DNA from: Armatimonadota bacterium
GTDB lineage: Bacteria; Armatimonadota; Zipacnadia; JAUWAU01
Length of the DNA: 64,000 nucleotides
Assembly (NCBI GenBank): GCA_030601885.1
Contig: JAUWAU010000013.1
Coordinates: 1 to 64,000 of the forward strand
Direction: 5' to 3'
The position numbers and the translations under genes are program-made. Position 1 is the stretch's first letter, and each line of letters opens with the position of its first letter. Of the stretch, positions 1-7,567 are shown one piece after another. Under the pieces are notes generated by a model. It was not told where the DNA came from, did no database searches, and saw only the letters and a program-made list of their open reading frames with translations.

Positions 1-588
1 GTCGTAGTAGCTTATGTGCGGATACCCGCTGGCGTCGAGGGCCACCGACGTGGGGCCACCAACATTGCCAGCGCTGTCCACCGTCTGGATGTCCCTACTG
101 CTGCCGTTCCAGGCGGCGTACTTGAGGTCGGCGTTGCTCTCGTCGTGGTAGCTTATGCGCGCATAGCCGCTGGCGTCCAGAGCGAGGGAGGTCCACTGTC
201 CGATATCGCCGGCGCTGTCCACCGTCTGGATGTCCCAACTGCTGCCGTTCCAGGCGGCGTACTTGAGGTCGCCGTTGGTCGACTCGTAGTAGCTTATGCG
301 CGCATAGCCGCTGGCGTCCAGCGCCAGGGAGATGTACTCGACGACCCAGCCGGCGCTATCCACCGTCTGGATGTCCCAACTGCTGCCGTTCCAGGCGGCG
401 TACGTCAGGTCGTAGCTGGTGGCGTGGGAGTAGCTTATGTGCGCATAGCCGCTGGCGTCCAGCGCCAGAGAGCTGGCCCAGCCGCTGTCCACCGTCTGGA
501 TGTCCCAGGCGTCCGCTGCGCAAGCGCTAGAGGCCACCAGCCACAACAGCCCGCACAGAACCGTCGTCACGATTGCAGTCCGCGCCAT
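1..588 (-). CDS. Secreted repeat protein, N-terminal part (runs off window)
   Basis: The gene is incomplete: its 3' part lies beyond the left edge. It reads leftwards from an ATG at 588, with GGAG eight bases upstream. The first residues form a signal peptide (basic start, hydrophobic run VLCGLLWLVASSACA, then AADAW). At least four tandem units of about 47 residues follow, each with SLALDASGY, HISYYD, DLKYAAWNGSSW and DIQTVDS. The same unit occurs seven times in the upstream neighbour, whose stop is 72 bases away on the same strand. The two are therefore tandem paralogues and probably cotranscribed. Repeats of this size with short beta-strand-like blocks suggest an exported beta-propeller, but this is inference. 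No catalytic motif is visible and I do not recognise a function. Confidence 0.85.
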   Translation of the reverse strand, partial: MARTAIVTTVLCGLLWLVASSACAADAWDIQTVDSGWASSLALDASGYAHISYSHATSYDLTYAAWNGSSWDIQTVDSAGWVVEYISLALDASGYARISYYESTNGDLKYAAWNGSSWDIQTVDSAGDIGQWTSLALDASGYARISYHDESNADLKYAAWNGSSRDIQTVDSAGNVGGPTSVALDASGYPHISYYD

Positions 589-660
589 GACATCATCTCC
601 TCCGAAGAGAGGGCTCTGCGGTGCGCCCCTGCCGTGGCCAGCCGGCGGGCTGAGCGCGCC

Positions 661-3120
661 TCAGCGCGCGAGCCTCACCGGCCGCACGGCACGCGCCTGC
701 TGGCCGTCAGGTGCCTTGGCGCTCAGCACGCACAGGTAGAGGCCGTTGGGCAGCGCCGTGCCGCGCAGCGAGCGGCCGTCCCAGGTGACCGTGTGTGTGC
801 CAGCCTCGGCGGCTGTTGCCTGCCGCACATGCTGCACCAGGCGGCCGGCGGCGTTGAGCACGCTGATGTTCAGGCTGGCATCTGCCGACAGGCTGAAAGC
901 GATCTCCGCTCCCCGACCGCCTCTGAGCGGCACTACCGAGAAGCCACTGATGAGCGCTGCGCCCTGCTGCGGACGTTTCAGCGTCACCGCGAAGCTGCGG
1001 CTGCTGCCCGCTCCCGGAGCGCTGAATTCGTACTGGGCTCTCGTCCGCATGAAAGTGCGCTTGCCGGTGTCCCTGTCGGTCAGGATCGCGACGCGATCCT
1101 TGGGCAAGCGGCTCAGCTCCGGCCAGCTCAGCGTCACCGGCTCGCCCTCGACGCCGCCGCTGACGGCGAACTCCCATTCGGCCGCATCCTGCACGGTGCC
1201 CTTTGTCTCCATCGCCAACTCCGAGCCCCACGGCATCTGGCGGCCCGGTGCCTTATTGTAGGGCGGGGGCTCCGTCCCCCGCCTGCCTTCGGCTCTGAGC
1301 GCCATCCGCAGCCTGCCCTCGCCGGGCGCTGCCGGCGGCTTCGGCTTATCCAGCGCAAAGCCGTCGAACTCATCGGTCGCCGCATCGGCCGCCGCGATGG
1401 TGATGGTGTCGCCAGAGCTTACGCTGCTGGCTTGAATGTCGAACGCCCACGCAAGCCCGCCAGCAGCCGGTTGCGATGCGGTCGTGGCCGTCCCGCCGCC
1501 ACCCACCGGCGGCGGCACGATCAGCAAACACTCAACCCCCGCCAGCACCCAGTAGCCATACCACAGCGACAGCTCGTCCGGCGGCGTCCGGCCGATGGTG
1601 ACCGTGCTGTAGCCGCCGCTGCCGTCGTGGGAGTAATAGAACGTTGCCAGTACCCAGTTGGCCGCTTGGGCCTCTGCCAGGCTCCGCACATCTCCGCCGT
1701 AGTCCACCTGCAGGCTGTCCATGGTGGCTTCGTAGGGCGCGGCCACCATGCGCCAGCCCGCTTGCAGCCAGATCGCCCAATCACCGTAGGGCAGCGTGCC
1801 ACCCACGTCCACGTCCAGTGTGGCCGCTTGCGCCAGCAGCCAGTAGCCCTCTTGAATGCCGAGCGTGGCGGTCTGAGATCCCGGGAGGCTAGTCGGTATA
1901 GTCTGGTAGCCGCCGGCTTCCCAGCGCCAGCGCCACATGTAGTAGTTCCCGTCGCCCAAGTCGTCGGAGAGCACGTCGTGCGGGGTGGGCAACGTGGGCG
2001 TCAGCGGGAAGGAGATCATGTAGTAGCCCGTCGCCGGCAGCAGGTGAGGTGGCATCGGCTGGGTGGTGGCGTACTTGAGCTCGTCGTGGCTTGCGTCGTA
2101 GTAGCTTATGTGCGCATAGCCGCTGGCGTCCAAAGCCAGGGAGGTGAATCGGCCCACCCCCCAGGGGACGCTGTCCACCGTCTGGATGTCCCACGTGCTG
2201 CCGTTCCAGGCGGCGTATTTGAGGTCCTCGTTCAGATAGTCGTAGTAGCTTATGTGCGCATTGCCGCTGGCGTCCAGCGCCAGGGAGGTGTCCCACCCCA
2301 CGGAGTCGGCGCTGTCCACCGTCTCGACGTCCCACCTGCTGCCGTTCCAGGCAGTGTACTTGAGATCGCCGTTGGTCTCGTCGTAGTAGCTTATGCGCGG
2401 ATAGCCGCTGGCGTCCAGCGCCAGAGAGGTGGAATAGCCGACGTAGCCGGTGCTATCCACCGTCTGGATGTCCCAACTGCTGCCTGTCCAGGCGGCGTAC
2501 TTGAGGTCCTCGTTGGTGTCGTCGAAATAGCTCATGTGGGGATAGCCGCTGCTAGCGTCCAGGGCCAGCGAGGTGAAGCGGCCGACCCAACCACCGCTCT
2601 CCACCGTCTGAATGTCCCAACTGCTGCCGTTCCAGGCGGCGTACTTCAGGTCGTAGTTGGGATCCCAGTCGAAGTAGCTTACGCGCGGATAGCGGTTGGC
2701 GTCCAGAGCCAGAGAGGTGTACGTGCCGACGTCGCCGACGTTGTCCACCGTCTGAATGTCCCAACTGCTGCCGTTCCAGGCGGCGTATTTGAGGTCGCCG
2801 TTGCTCAAGTCCTGGTAGCTTATGTGCGGATAGCCGCTGGCGTCCAGCGCCAGCGAGGTATGCCAGCCGATCCTGCCCGCGCTGTCCACCGTCCGCATGT
2901 CCCAACCGCTGCCGTTCCAGGCGGCATACTTAAGGTCCGAGTTGGTCGCATCGAGGTAGCTTATGTGCGGGTAGCCGCTGGCGTCCAGGGCCAGGGAGGT
3001 GTACATGCCAACATTGCCAGTCCAGTCCACCGTCTGGAAGTACCAGGCGTCCGCTGTGCACACTTCGGCAGCGACAAACAGCAGCAAACCACACAACACT
3101 ACAGCCGCAATGAGGCGCAT
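661..3120 (-). CDS. Secreted protein with seven 47-residue repeats and C-terminal FlgD-like domain
   Basis: About 819 residues. I chose the ATG at 3120 because AAGGGGG lies seven bases upstream; an ATG at 3126 and a longer frame from 3162 are possible. A signal peptide (LIAAVVLCGLLLFVAA) is followed by seven units of about 47 residues (roughly 33-370) built on SLALDASGYPHISYYD and DLKYAAWNGS. Seven units are what a seven-bladed propeller would need. A middle region (about 375-570) is rich in Trp and Tyr and repeats YWLLA/YWVLA-like blocks. The last 80 residues (AEIAFSLSADASLNISV, TVTWDGRS, LPNGLYLCVL) match the FlgD Ig-like or sorting-type C-terminal domain seen in secreted proteins. Its linker (about residues 600-625) is encoded by a genomic palindromic repeat at 1249-1283. 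Likely a cell-surface or exported protein; substrate unknown. Confidence 0.88.
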   Translation of the reverse strand: MRLIAAVVLCGLLLFVAAEVCTADAWYFQTVDWTGNVGMYTSLALDASGYPHISYLDATNSDLKYAAWNGSGWDMRTVDSAGRIGWHTSLALDASGYPHISYQDLSNGDLKYAAWNGSSWDIQTVDNVGDVGTYTSLALDANRYPRVSYFDWDPNYDLKYAAWNGSSWDIQTVESGGWVGRFTSLALDASSGYPHMSYFDDTNEDLKYAAWTGSSWDIQTVDSTGYVGYSTSLALDASGYPRISYYDETNGDLKYTAWNGSRWDVETVDSADSVGWDTSLALDASGNAHISYYDYLNEDLKYAAWNGSTWDIQTVDSVPWGVGRFTSLALDASGYAHISYYDASHDELKYATTQPMPPHLLPATGYYMISFPLTPTLPTPHDVLSDDLGDGNYYMWRWRWEAGGYQTIPTSLPGSQTATLGIQEGYWLLAQAATLDVDVGGTLPYGDWAIWLQAGWRMVAAPYEATMDSLQVDYGGDVRSLAEAQAANWVLATFYYSHDGSGGYSTVTIGRTPPDELSLWYGYWVLAGVECLLIVPPPVGGGGTATTASQPAAGGLAWAFDIQASSVSSGDTITIAAADAATDEFDGFALDKPKPPAAPGEGRLRMALRAEGRRGTEPPPYNKAPGRQMPWGSELAMETKGTVQDAAEWEFAVSGGVEGEPVTLSWPELSRLPKDRVAILTDRDTGKRTFMRTRAQYEFSAPGAGSSRSFAVTLKRPQQGAALISGFSVVPLRGGRGAEIAFSLSADASLNISVLNAAGRLVQHVRQATAAEAGTHTVTWDGRSLRGTALPNGLYLCVLSAKAPDGQQARAVRPVRLAR
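1249..1283. repeat. GGCGGGGG palindromic repeat, copy inside a coding sequence
   Basis: Bases 1249-1272 are the exact reverse complement of 8817-8840, an intergenic copy 7.5 kb away (24 of 24 bases). The following bases complete a hairpin, GGCGGGGG at 1262-1269 pairing with CCCCCGCC at 1276-1283. Here it lies in frame in the secreted repeat protein and encodes a Pro/Gly-rich stretch containing GTEPPPYNKA. It appears to be a member of a dispersed repeat family (see 3298 and 8762). Confidence 0.7.
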
Positions 3121-3297
3121 CGCCATTCCCCCTTGAGCAGGCAGTCGTGTTTCGCGGACCACATATTATCCATGCCGCTCGATGTGTAGGTTTCGGGGTC
3201 TGGCGGGCGATACCTGCATCGGGGGGAAGAAAAACCGGGGGGGCGGGGGCTGCGCCCTGGAACGAAGGCCGGCGGGGGACGGAGGGCGGACGTGAAG

Positions 3298-3371
3298 GCA
3301 AAGGCGGCGGGCGACGGTCGCCGACGCGCCAAAGCCGCTTTGGCGACGGCGCGAGCACCCGCTCTACAACA
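3298..3371. repeat. Dispersed nested-hairpin repeat, copy 1
   Basis: About 74 bases closely match 8762-8833 with only a handful of differences: GCAAAGGCGGCGGG, then GACGGTCGCCGACGCGCCAA, then AGCCGCT and GGCGACGGCGCGAGC. In both copies an outer G-rich/C-rich pair brackets an inner self-complementary part. The copy here has a more degraded right end than the one at 8762. Confidence 0.7.
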
Positions 3372-3435
3372 TACGGCAGTGGCCAGTGGTCAGCAAAACA
3401 CCAGGGCAGGAAAGAGTAGCGCGCGGAGAGGGTGC

Positions 3436-3466
3436 TTGACTGGCGTTTGGCGGGAGGTGCTATAAT
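3436..3466 (+). promoter_or_regulatory. Candidate sigma-70 promoter for the salvage operon
   Basis: TTGACT at 3436-3441 and a perfect TATAAT at 3461-3466 are separated by 19 bases, which is longer than ideal. The expected start near 3473 would leave a 5' leader of under 20 bases before the ATG at 3490. AGAAGGAAGAGGGG provides the ribosome site. Confidence 0.55.
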
Positions 3467-3489
3467 CAAATGCCAGAAGGAAGAGGGGC

Positions 3490-4371
3490 ATGCACGTCTC
3501 CATCCGGTTGGCGGTAATTGGCGGCAGCCGCGCGTACGACTTGCTGGCTGAGGGGGACCTGCCAGAGGGGCAGCTCGCCCCGGTCGAGACGCCTTTTGGG
3601 CGCTCGTCACCGCTCGGCACGCTGAGGCTGGGCGGGCACGAAGTGCTGTTCTTGTCGCGGCACGGCCTTGGTGGATATAGAGTCGGTGCCCCGTTCGTGA
3701 ACTACCGGGCGAACATCTATGCCCTGAAGGACGCCGGCGCGGATCGCATCATTGCCTGGAGCGGTCCAGGCGCCATCGATCCATCATTCGTACCGGGCCA
3801 GTACGTGATCCCCGACGACCTCGTCGATGAGACACGCGGTCGGGCGTCGTCTTTTTACGAGGGGACTGGCCTCGGTCTGCTCCGACAGGACCCGGTGTTC
3901 TGCCCGGCGATCGCTGCTGCCCTGGCGACGGCAGCCAGTGGGAGCGGCATCTCCGTAACGGAGGGCGCTGCCTACGTGTGCACTCAGGGGCCGCGGCTGG
4001 AGACGCCCGCGGAGATACGCAAGTACGGGCTGGCCGGGGGGCAGCTCGTGGGCATGACGCTCGCGCCGGAGGTCTTTCTGGCCCGAGAGCTGGAGATGTG
4101 CTACGCGGCGCTGTGCTACGTCACCAACTACGCCGAGGGAGTCCGCGAAGCGCCGCCCAGGCCCGAAGTGCTCTTTCAGGGCCTTGCCGACGAGCAAGAT
4201 CAAGCGACGGTTGAGGCGGCCGTGAGGGGGCTGGCGTGCGTCATGGAGCGAGCTGTGGAGGCGCTTGCAGAAACGCCGCGATGTTGTCCCTGCGCGGAAT
4301 CGATGAAGCGCTACAAGCTGCAAGGCGACATCGGTGAGGATTGGCGAGAATGGGTTCGACCACCGTTGTGA
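3490..4371 (+). CDS. mtnP: Methylthioadenosine/methylthioinosine phosphorylase family (purine nucleoside phosphorylase)
   Basis: 293 residues, PNP/MTAP family. It should cleave 5'-methylthioadenosine or methylthioinosine with phosphate to give the free base and methylthioribose-1-phosphate, in the cytosol. It has the N-terminal GGS loop, the phosphate-binding SRHG (56-59) followed by the NYRANIYALKDAG block, the SGPGAIDP and PGQYVIPDDLVDETRG region, and the purine/ribose site GMTLAPEVFLARE. The ATG at 3490 follows GGAAGAGGGG. The next gene, a deaminase of the MTA/SAH type, overlaps its end. This makes a deaminate-then-phosphorolyse route through methylthioinosine plausible. The usual base-specificity residues look divergent (TNYAEGV), so the preferred base is uncertain. 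Confidence 0.82.
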   Translation: MHVSIRLAVIGGSRAYDLLAEGDLPEGQLAPVETPFGRSSPLGTLRLGGHEVLFLSRHGLGGYRVGAPFVNYRANIYALKDAGADRIIAWSGPGAIDPSFVPGQYVIPDDLVDETRGRASSFYEGTGLGLLRQDPVFCPAIAAALATAASGSGISVTEGAAYVCTQGPRLETPAEIRKYGLAGGQLVGMTLAPEVFLARELEMCYAALCYVTNYAEGVREAPPRPEVLFQGLADEQDQATVEAAVRGLACVMERAVEALAETPRCCPCAESMKRYKLQGDIGEDWREWVRPPL

Positions 4372-5609
4372 GCAGCGCCGCCCTCGTCGTTGATGCAGAC
4401 ACTGTCATCCTCGGCGGCTGGCTCGCCTTCAGCGGGGACGAGATAGTCGGCTGCGGCGCTCCCGGCGAGCTGGAGGGCCGATTTGAGGGTGCCACTCGCT
4501 GGGATCTGTCCGATCTGATCCTCCTGCCGGCCTTCGTGAACGCGCACACGCATCTGTGCTTCTCCCATCTCCGGCATCGGGTTCCGTTCCGAGATACCTT
4601 TACTGCGTGGCTGATCGAGGTCGGCGCGACGGCCCTGTCTGATTCGGACGATGCGTTCGCCGCAGCGACGCGTGAGGGTGCGGCGGAGTGCATGCGGACG
4701 GGGACGGCTGCCGTGGGGGATGCGACGCCGCGCTGGGGGACATGGGGGACGCTCGATGAGAGTGGGCTGGGCGGCGTGCTTTTCCTCGAGGTCTTCGGCT
4801 TCGGCGGCGCCGGCAGCGAGAACACGGTTGGGCAGTTGGAGCGGGAGCTGCCGGAGCTGGCGGCGAAGCGCCTGGCCATCGGCATATCGCCCCATGCGCC
4901 GTACACGGCCGATGCGCAGACGTACCGGGACTGCGCCGCGTTCGCGCGGGCCAACGACATGCGCCTGATGACGCATCTGGCGGAGACCGCGGAGGAAGTT
5001 GAGCTGCTGCAACACGGTCATGGTCCGCTCGCCGATTTCTTCAACCTGCGCGCTGCGCCCCTCGGGGCTTCCTGGCAGCCTCCGGGCATGTCGCCGATTG
5101 CATATGCCGCGTCGCTGGGGGTACTCGGGCCGACGACGCTGATCGCCCACGCGAACTACGTGTCATCCGAGGACATTGGCATGATGGCCGACGCGGGAGC
5201 GCACGTCGCGTTCTGCCCCAGGAGCCACGCCTTCTTTCGCCATCCGCGGCATCCGGTGGAGGAGTTTCTGAACGCCGCCATCAACGTGGCACTGGGAACC
5301 GACAGCCTCGCGAGCAATGACTCCCTGTCCATGCTGGAAGAGATGCGTGACTTGCGTCAGAGGCATCCGGCCATTCAGCCTCACGTGGCGCTGCGGATGG
5401 CCACGGAGAACGGTGCGAAAGCACTGGGTATCGAGAGTCGCTATGGAACGTTGGCACCGGGCAAGAGCGCCAGCTTCGTCGCCATCCGTCCGGCCGGGAA
5501 AGCCCAGGTCACCCGCGAGACGGCCATGGGGGCAGCTTTAGAGGGGGAAGCCGAAATCGAAGCCTCGCTCATTGCCGGGAAGCGTATGCCGGCCGACGAG
5601 GAGACGTAA
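4350..5609 (+). CDS. mtaD: 5-methylthioadenosine/S-adenosylhomocysteine deaminase family amidohydrolase
   Basis: 419 residues, TRZ/ATZ branch of the metal-dependent amidohydrolases. Metal and active-site motifs are in order: NAHTHL, SPHAPYT, MTHLAE, the IAHANYVS segment and GTDSLASND, followed by the C-terminal composite-sheet segment GTLAPGKSAS. Family members deaminate MTA, SAH or adenosine to the inosyl form. The start is ambiguous: ATG at 4350 has GTGAGGA upstream, while a GTG at 4368 would overlap the previous stop as GTGA; both overlap the phosphorylase gene, so the two are translationally coupled. Related aminohydrolases act on guanine or s-triazines, so the substrate is inferred from the neighbour and from family resemblance. 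A separate ahcY at 36536 also handles SAH. Confidence 0.85.
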   Translation: MGSTTVVSSAALVVDADTVILGGWLAFSGDEIVGCGAPGELEGRFEGATRWDLSDLILLPAFVNAHTHLCFSHLRHRVPFRDTFTAWLIEVGATALSDSDDAFAAATREGAAECMRTGTAAVGDATPRWGTWGTLDESGLGGVLFLEVFGFGGAGSENTVGQLERELPELAAKRLAIGISPHAPYTADAQTYRDCAAFARANDMRLMTHLAETAEEVELLQHGHGPLADFFNLRAAPLGASWQPPGMSPIAYAASLGVLGPTTLIAHANYVSSEDIGMMADAGAHVAFCPRSHAFFRHPRHPVEEFLNAAINVALGTDSLASNDSLSMLEEMRDLRQRHPAIQPHVALRMATENGAKALGIESRYGTLAPGKSASFVAIRPAGKAQVTRETAMGAALEGEAEIEASLIAGKRMPADEET

Positions 5610-5649
5610 GCCTCGCAGGCCGATGCAGGGCGCGCAAAACGTGGCCGGG

Positions 5650-6141
5650 CTACGGTTCCTTTTTCTCCGGGGTGAGGCGGTGCTTCCTCGCCTGTCGGGC
5701 CACGTACAGGATGTTCCGATCGACCTCTTTCGCATCTATGAGGCGAATAGGCGTGTTGATCTCGAACCACACCGTTCGATCTTCGTCCAGGCCGAACTTG
5801 CCCCGCTGAAAGCTGAAATTCGCCCTCAGAAGGTCAAGCAGCGGCTTCAGAGTCAGCTCTTCCTGCGCGGGAAGGTCGCCCACGATGGCGCGGATGGAGA
5901 CATTATCCCCCGAGGTGTGGACCCAGACGTCGGGACCGTCCTGCATCGGGACGCGAAAAATGTCGCCGCGCTCGTGCCGATACTTCCAACCCGTCTTCTC
6001 CAGCAGCCCCTCGACGAGGGCCTTGTTGTCAGCGGCGAGCGTGGGAGCCTGTGCTCGCGCAAGCCCGGCAAACAGCGACACGGCAACACCGACGCCTATC
6101 AGAGCACCTGTGGCTGCGAGCGACCGCGCGACCCACCTCAT
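5650..6141 (-). CDS. Small secreted protein, YbjN/T3SS-chaperone-like fold suspected
   Basis: 163 residues from the ATG at 6141, preceded by GAGGAG. A signal peptide (SLAATGALIGVGVAVSLFAGL) ends at ARAQA. The mature part begins NKALVEGLLEKTGWKY and carries alternating strands (DIFRVPM, VWVHTSGDNVSIRAIVG, ELTLKPLLDLLRANF, KFGLDEDRTVWFEI), which recall the YbjN or CesT-like chaperone fold. That resemblance is by eye only. It runs convergently with the deaminase gene (40 bases apart) and divergently from the parvulin gene. No active-site motif is visible. Function unknown. Confidence 0.75.
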   Translation of the reverse strand: MRWVARSLAATGALIGVGVAVSLFAGLARAQAPTLAADNKALVEGLLEKTGWKYRHERGDIFRVPMQDGPDVWVHTSGDNVSIRAIVGDLPAQEELTLKPLLDLLRANFSFQRGKFGLDEDRTVWFEINTPIRLIDAKEVDRNILYVARQARKHRLTPEKKEP

Positions 6142-6201
6142 CGCGGCATCATCTCCTCGTCTCGGACGTCTGGTTCGAAGATTTCGCCCGTCACGCCATC
6201 C

Positions 6202-6328
6202 TGTCATTCTGAATGGAGCCGCAGGCGGAGTGAAGAATCTCGGATGAGTCACCCGGCTACTCCATCTTCATCGTCGAGTTTCGGGATCTTTTCCCGAAAC
6301 TCACCGGGTACCGCACCGCAGCATGACG
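6202..6328. repeat. MITE-like repeat with imperfect terminal inverted repeats
   Basis: Left end TGTCATTCTG (6202-6211) and right end CAGCATGACG (6319-6328) are inverted copies matching at 8 of 10 positions. The centre holds a perfect 11-bp stem, GAGTTTCGGGA (6276-6286) against TCCCGAAACTC (6292-6302), with a TCTTT loop. It has no coding capacity. It lies between divergent genes and may also act as a terminator or attenuator. The GTCATTCTGA...GAAGAATCTC wording resembles a repeat I have met in several environmental genomes. Confidence 0.6.
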
Positions 6329-6467
6329 ACTGGTCAGGACTACCCTTCAGCGTCGGCACTGCAGAGTCCTTCTGCTGAGGGAGTGCCGCAGCCGTTCGCG
6401 GCTTGACTTCAGCATACTCGTTGAGTACCATGCCCCTGCTTGGGTCGGTGGCGAAAGGAGGCTGAGC

Positions 6468-7400
6468 GTGCGAACGCTCCATTGGCTGACACTGTTGTCC
6501 CTCACCGTCGGGTGCAGCAGCCCACTTATGGGAGCCGACGAGGGCGGCCTGTTTCCAGATCCGGTGGCGACCGTCAATGGCGAACCCATTTCTCGAGACG
6601 CCTATTACCTTCGCCTCCTGCGGGTGGCGGGGGAACAGGTGCTCAGGGAATTGATCGAGGAAGTGATCGTTCGACAGGCGGCCACAAAACGCGGGATTAC
6701 AGTTGAGGACGCTGAGCTGGATGCCCGCCTGGCCGTCGAGCAAGCCCCGAGAGTGGCCCAGCGACGCTATTCGGAGGAGAGGTACCAGGCGTGGCTGACG
6801 ATATACAAGGTCGGCCTTCGACTGCAGATGCTCAAGGAGAGGCTCGTCAGCGACAAGGTGACAGTGACGAACGCGGACGTCGAACGAGCCTACAATGAGA
6901 ATCGCGATAAATATCCTATCACCGTGCCCGAGGAGCGGCGAGTGAGCTTCATTCTGCTTCCGAAGGACAAAGAGACGCTGGCCCAGCAGATCCGCGCTCA
7001 ACTGGCGAAGCAGCCGGAGAAGTTCGGCGAACTCGCACGAAAGCACTCGATCAGTCGCACCCGCGAGCAAGGTGGCGAGTATCCGCATTACGTACGACGG
7101 AGCAGCAACCCCGGGGCGGACGAAAGGGCCATCTTTGAACTCGGTGAGGTCCACCATATCTCTCCGCCGGTACGGACAACGGAGGGCATTTTCATCATCA
7201 GGCTCGACGACATACGGCCGAGGGTGGAACACACCTTTGCAGAGGTCCAGGAGCAACTCCGAGACATCATCCGGCGACAGCAACTGATGCGCCTGTACGC
7301 TGCGTGGCGCGATGAGCAATTGAACAGTGCGAAGGTTAAGGTGCTCATGGGAACGCGCGAACCGCTGGCAGAAACAGCAGCAGAGGAGGCGCTCAAATAG
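6468..7400 (+). CDS. Parvulin-type peptidyl-prolyl isomerase, probable lipoprotein (PrsA/SurA-like)
   Basis: 310 residues from a GTG at 6468 with a strong AAAGGAGG seven bases upstream. The signal ends in the lipobox LTVGC, so the mature protein should be lipid-anchored. An N-terminal SurA/PrsA-like helical chaperone part (VATVNGEPISRDAYYLRLL, then EVIVRQAATKRGI) precedes a PpiC rotamase domain at about 150-255 (RRVSFILL, FGELARKHSIS, GGEYPHYVRR, IFELGEVHHISPPVRTTEG). A final helix (FAEVQEQLRDIIRRQQL) packs back on the chaperone part in this family. It probably helps secreted proteins fold in the envelope, which fits the many exported proteins in this window. Confidence 0.88.
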   Translation: MRTLHWLTLLSLTVGCSSPLMGADEGGLFPDPVATVNGEPISRDAYYLRLLRVAGEQVLRELIEEVIVRQAATKRGITVEDAELDARLAVEQAPRVAQRRYSEERYQAWLTIYKVGLRLQMLKERLVSDKVTVTNADVERAYNENRDKYPITVPEERRVSFILLPKDKETLAQQIRAQLAKQPEKFGELARKHSISRTREQGGEYPHYVRRSSNPGADERAIFELGEVHHISPPVRTTEGIFIIRLDDIRPRVEHTFAEVQEQLRDIIRRQQLMRLYAAWRDEQLNSAKVKVLMGTREPLAETAAEEALK

Positions 7401-7567
7401 GGACTCGGTAACATGCCCCACCCGAGGGCGGCGTCGCGGCTGTTCTGACTCATGGAGGGATATGCACCGGGACCGCCGAAACATGGCACCGCCCACGGCA
7501 GCGTCTTTCTTAGCCGCGGGCACGGGCAGACACAATCTCCGCCATGTGCTGGGAGGAATACCGGCAG

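Larger units (their letters stand above)
3121..3489. other. Intergenic region between divergent genes, with repeat debris
   Basis: No gene is credible here. The left part is G-rich and holds pieces of the GGCGGGGG repeat family. The middle holds the longer repeat copy at 3298-3371, followed by GGCAGTGGCCAGTGGTCAG (3373-3391), a second intergenic repeat type that recurs near 8736, 9866 and 21770. The right end holds the promoter for the rightward salvage operon. Confidence 0.7.

Noticed and set aside
1-3120. Regularly spaced DNA repeats as a CRISPR array
   Set aside because: The period is about 141 bases and the units are translated protein repeats, not short repeats with unique spacers.
16-3189. 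A 1057-codon open frame on the plus strand
   Set aside because: It is the complement of the regular repeat genes on the minus strand. The repeat unit happens to keep one antisense frame open; the peptide is repetitive and there is no ribosome site.
6160-6180. tRNA-like GGTTCGAAG word
   Set aside because: No acceptor, D-arm or anticodon arm around it; lies in a repeat-rich spacer.
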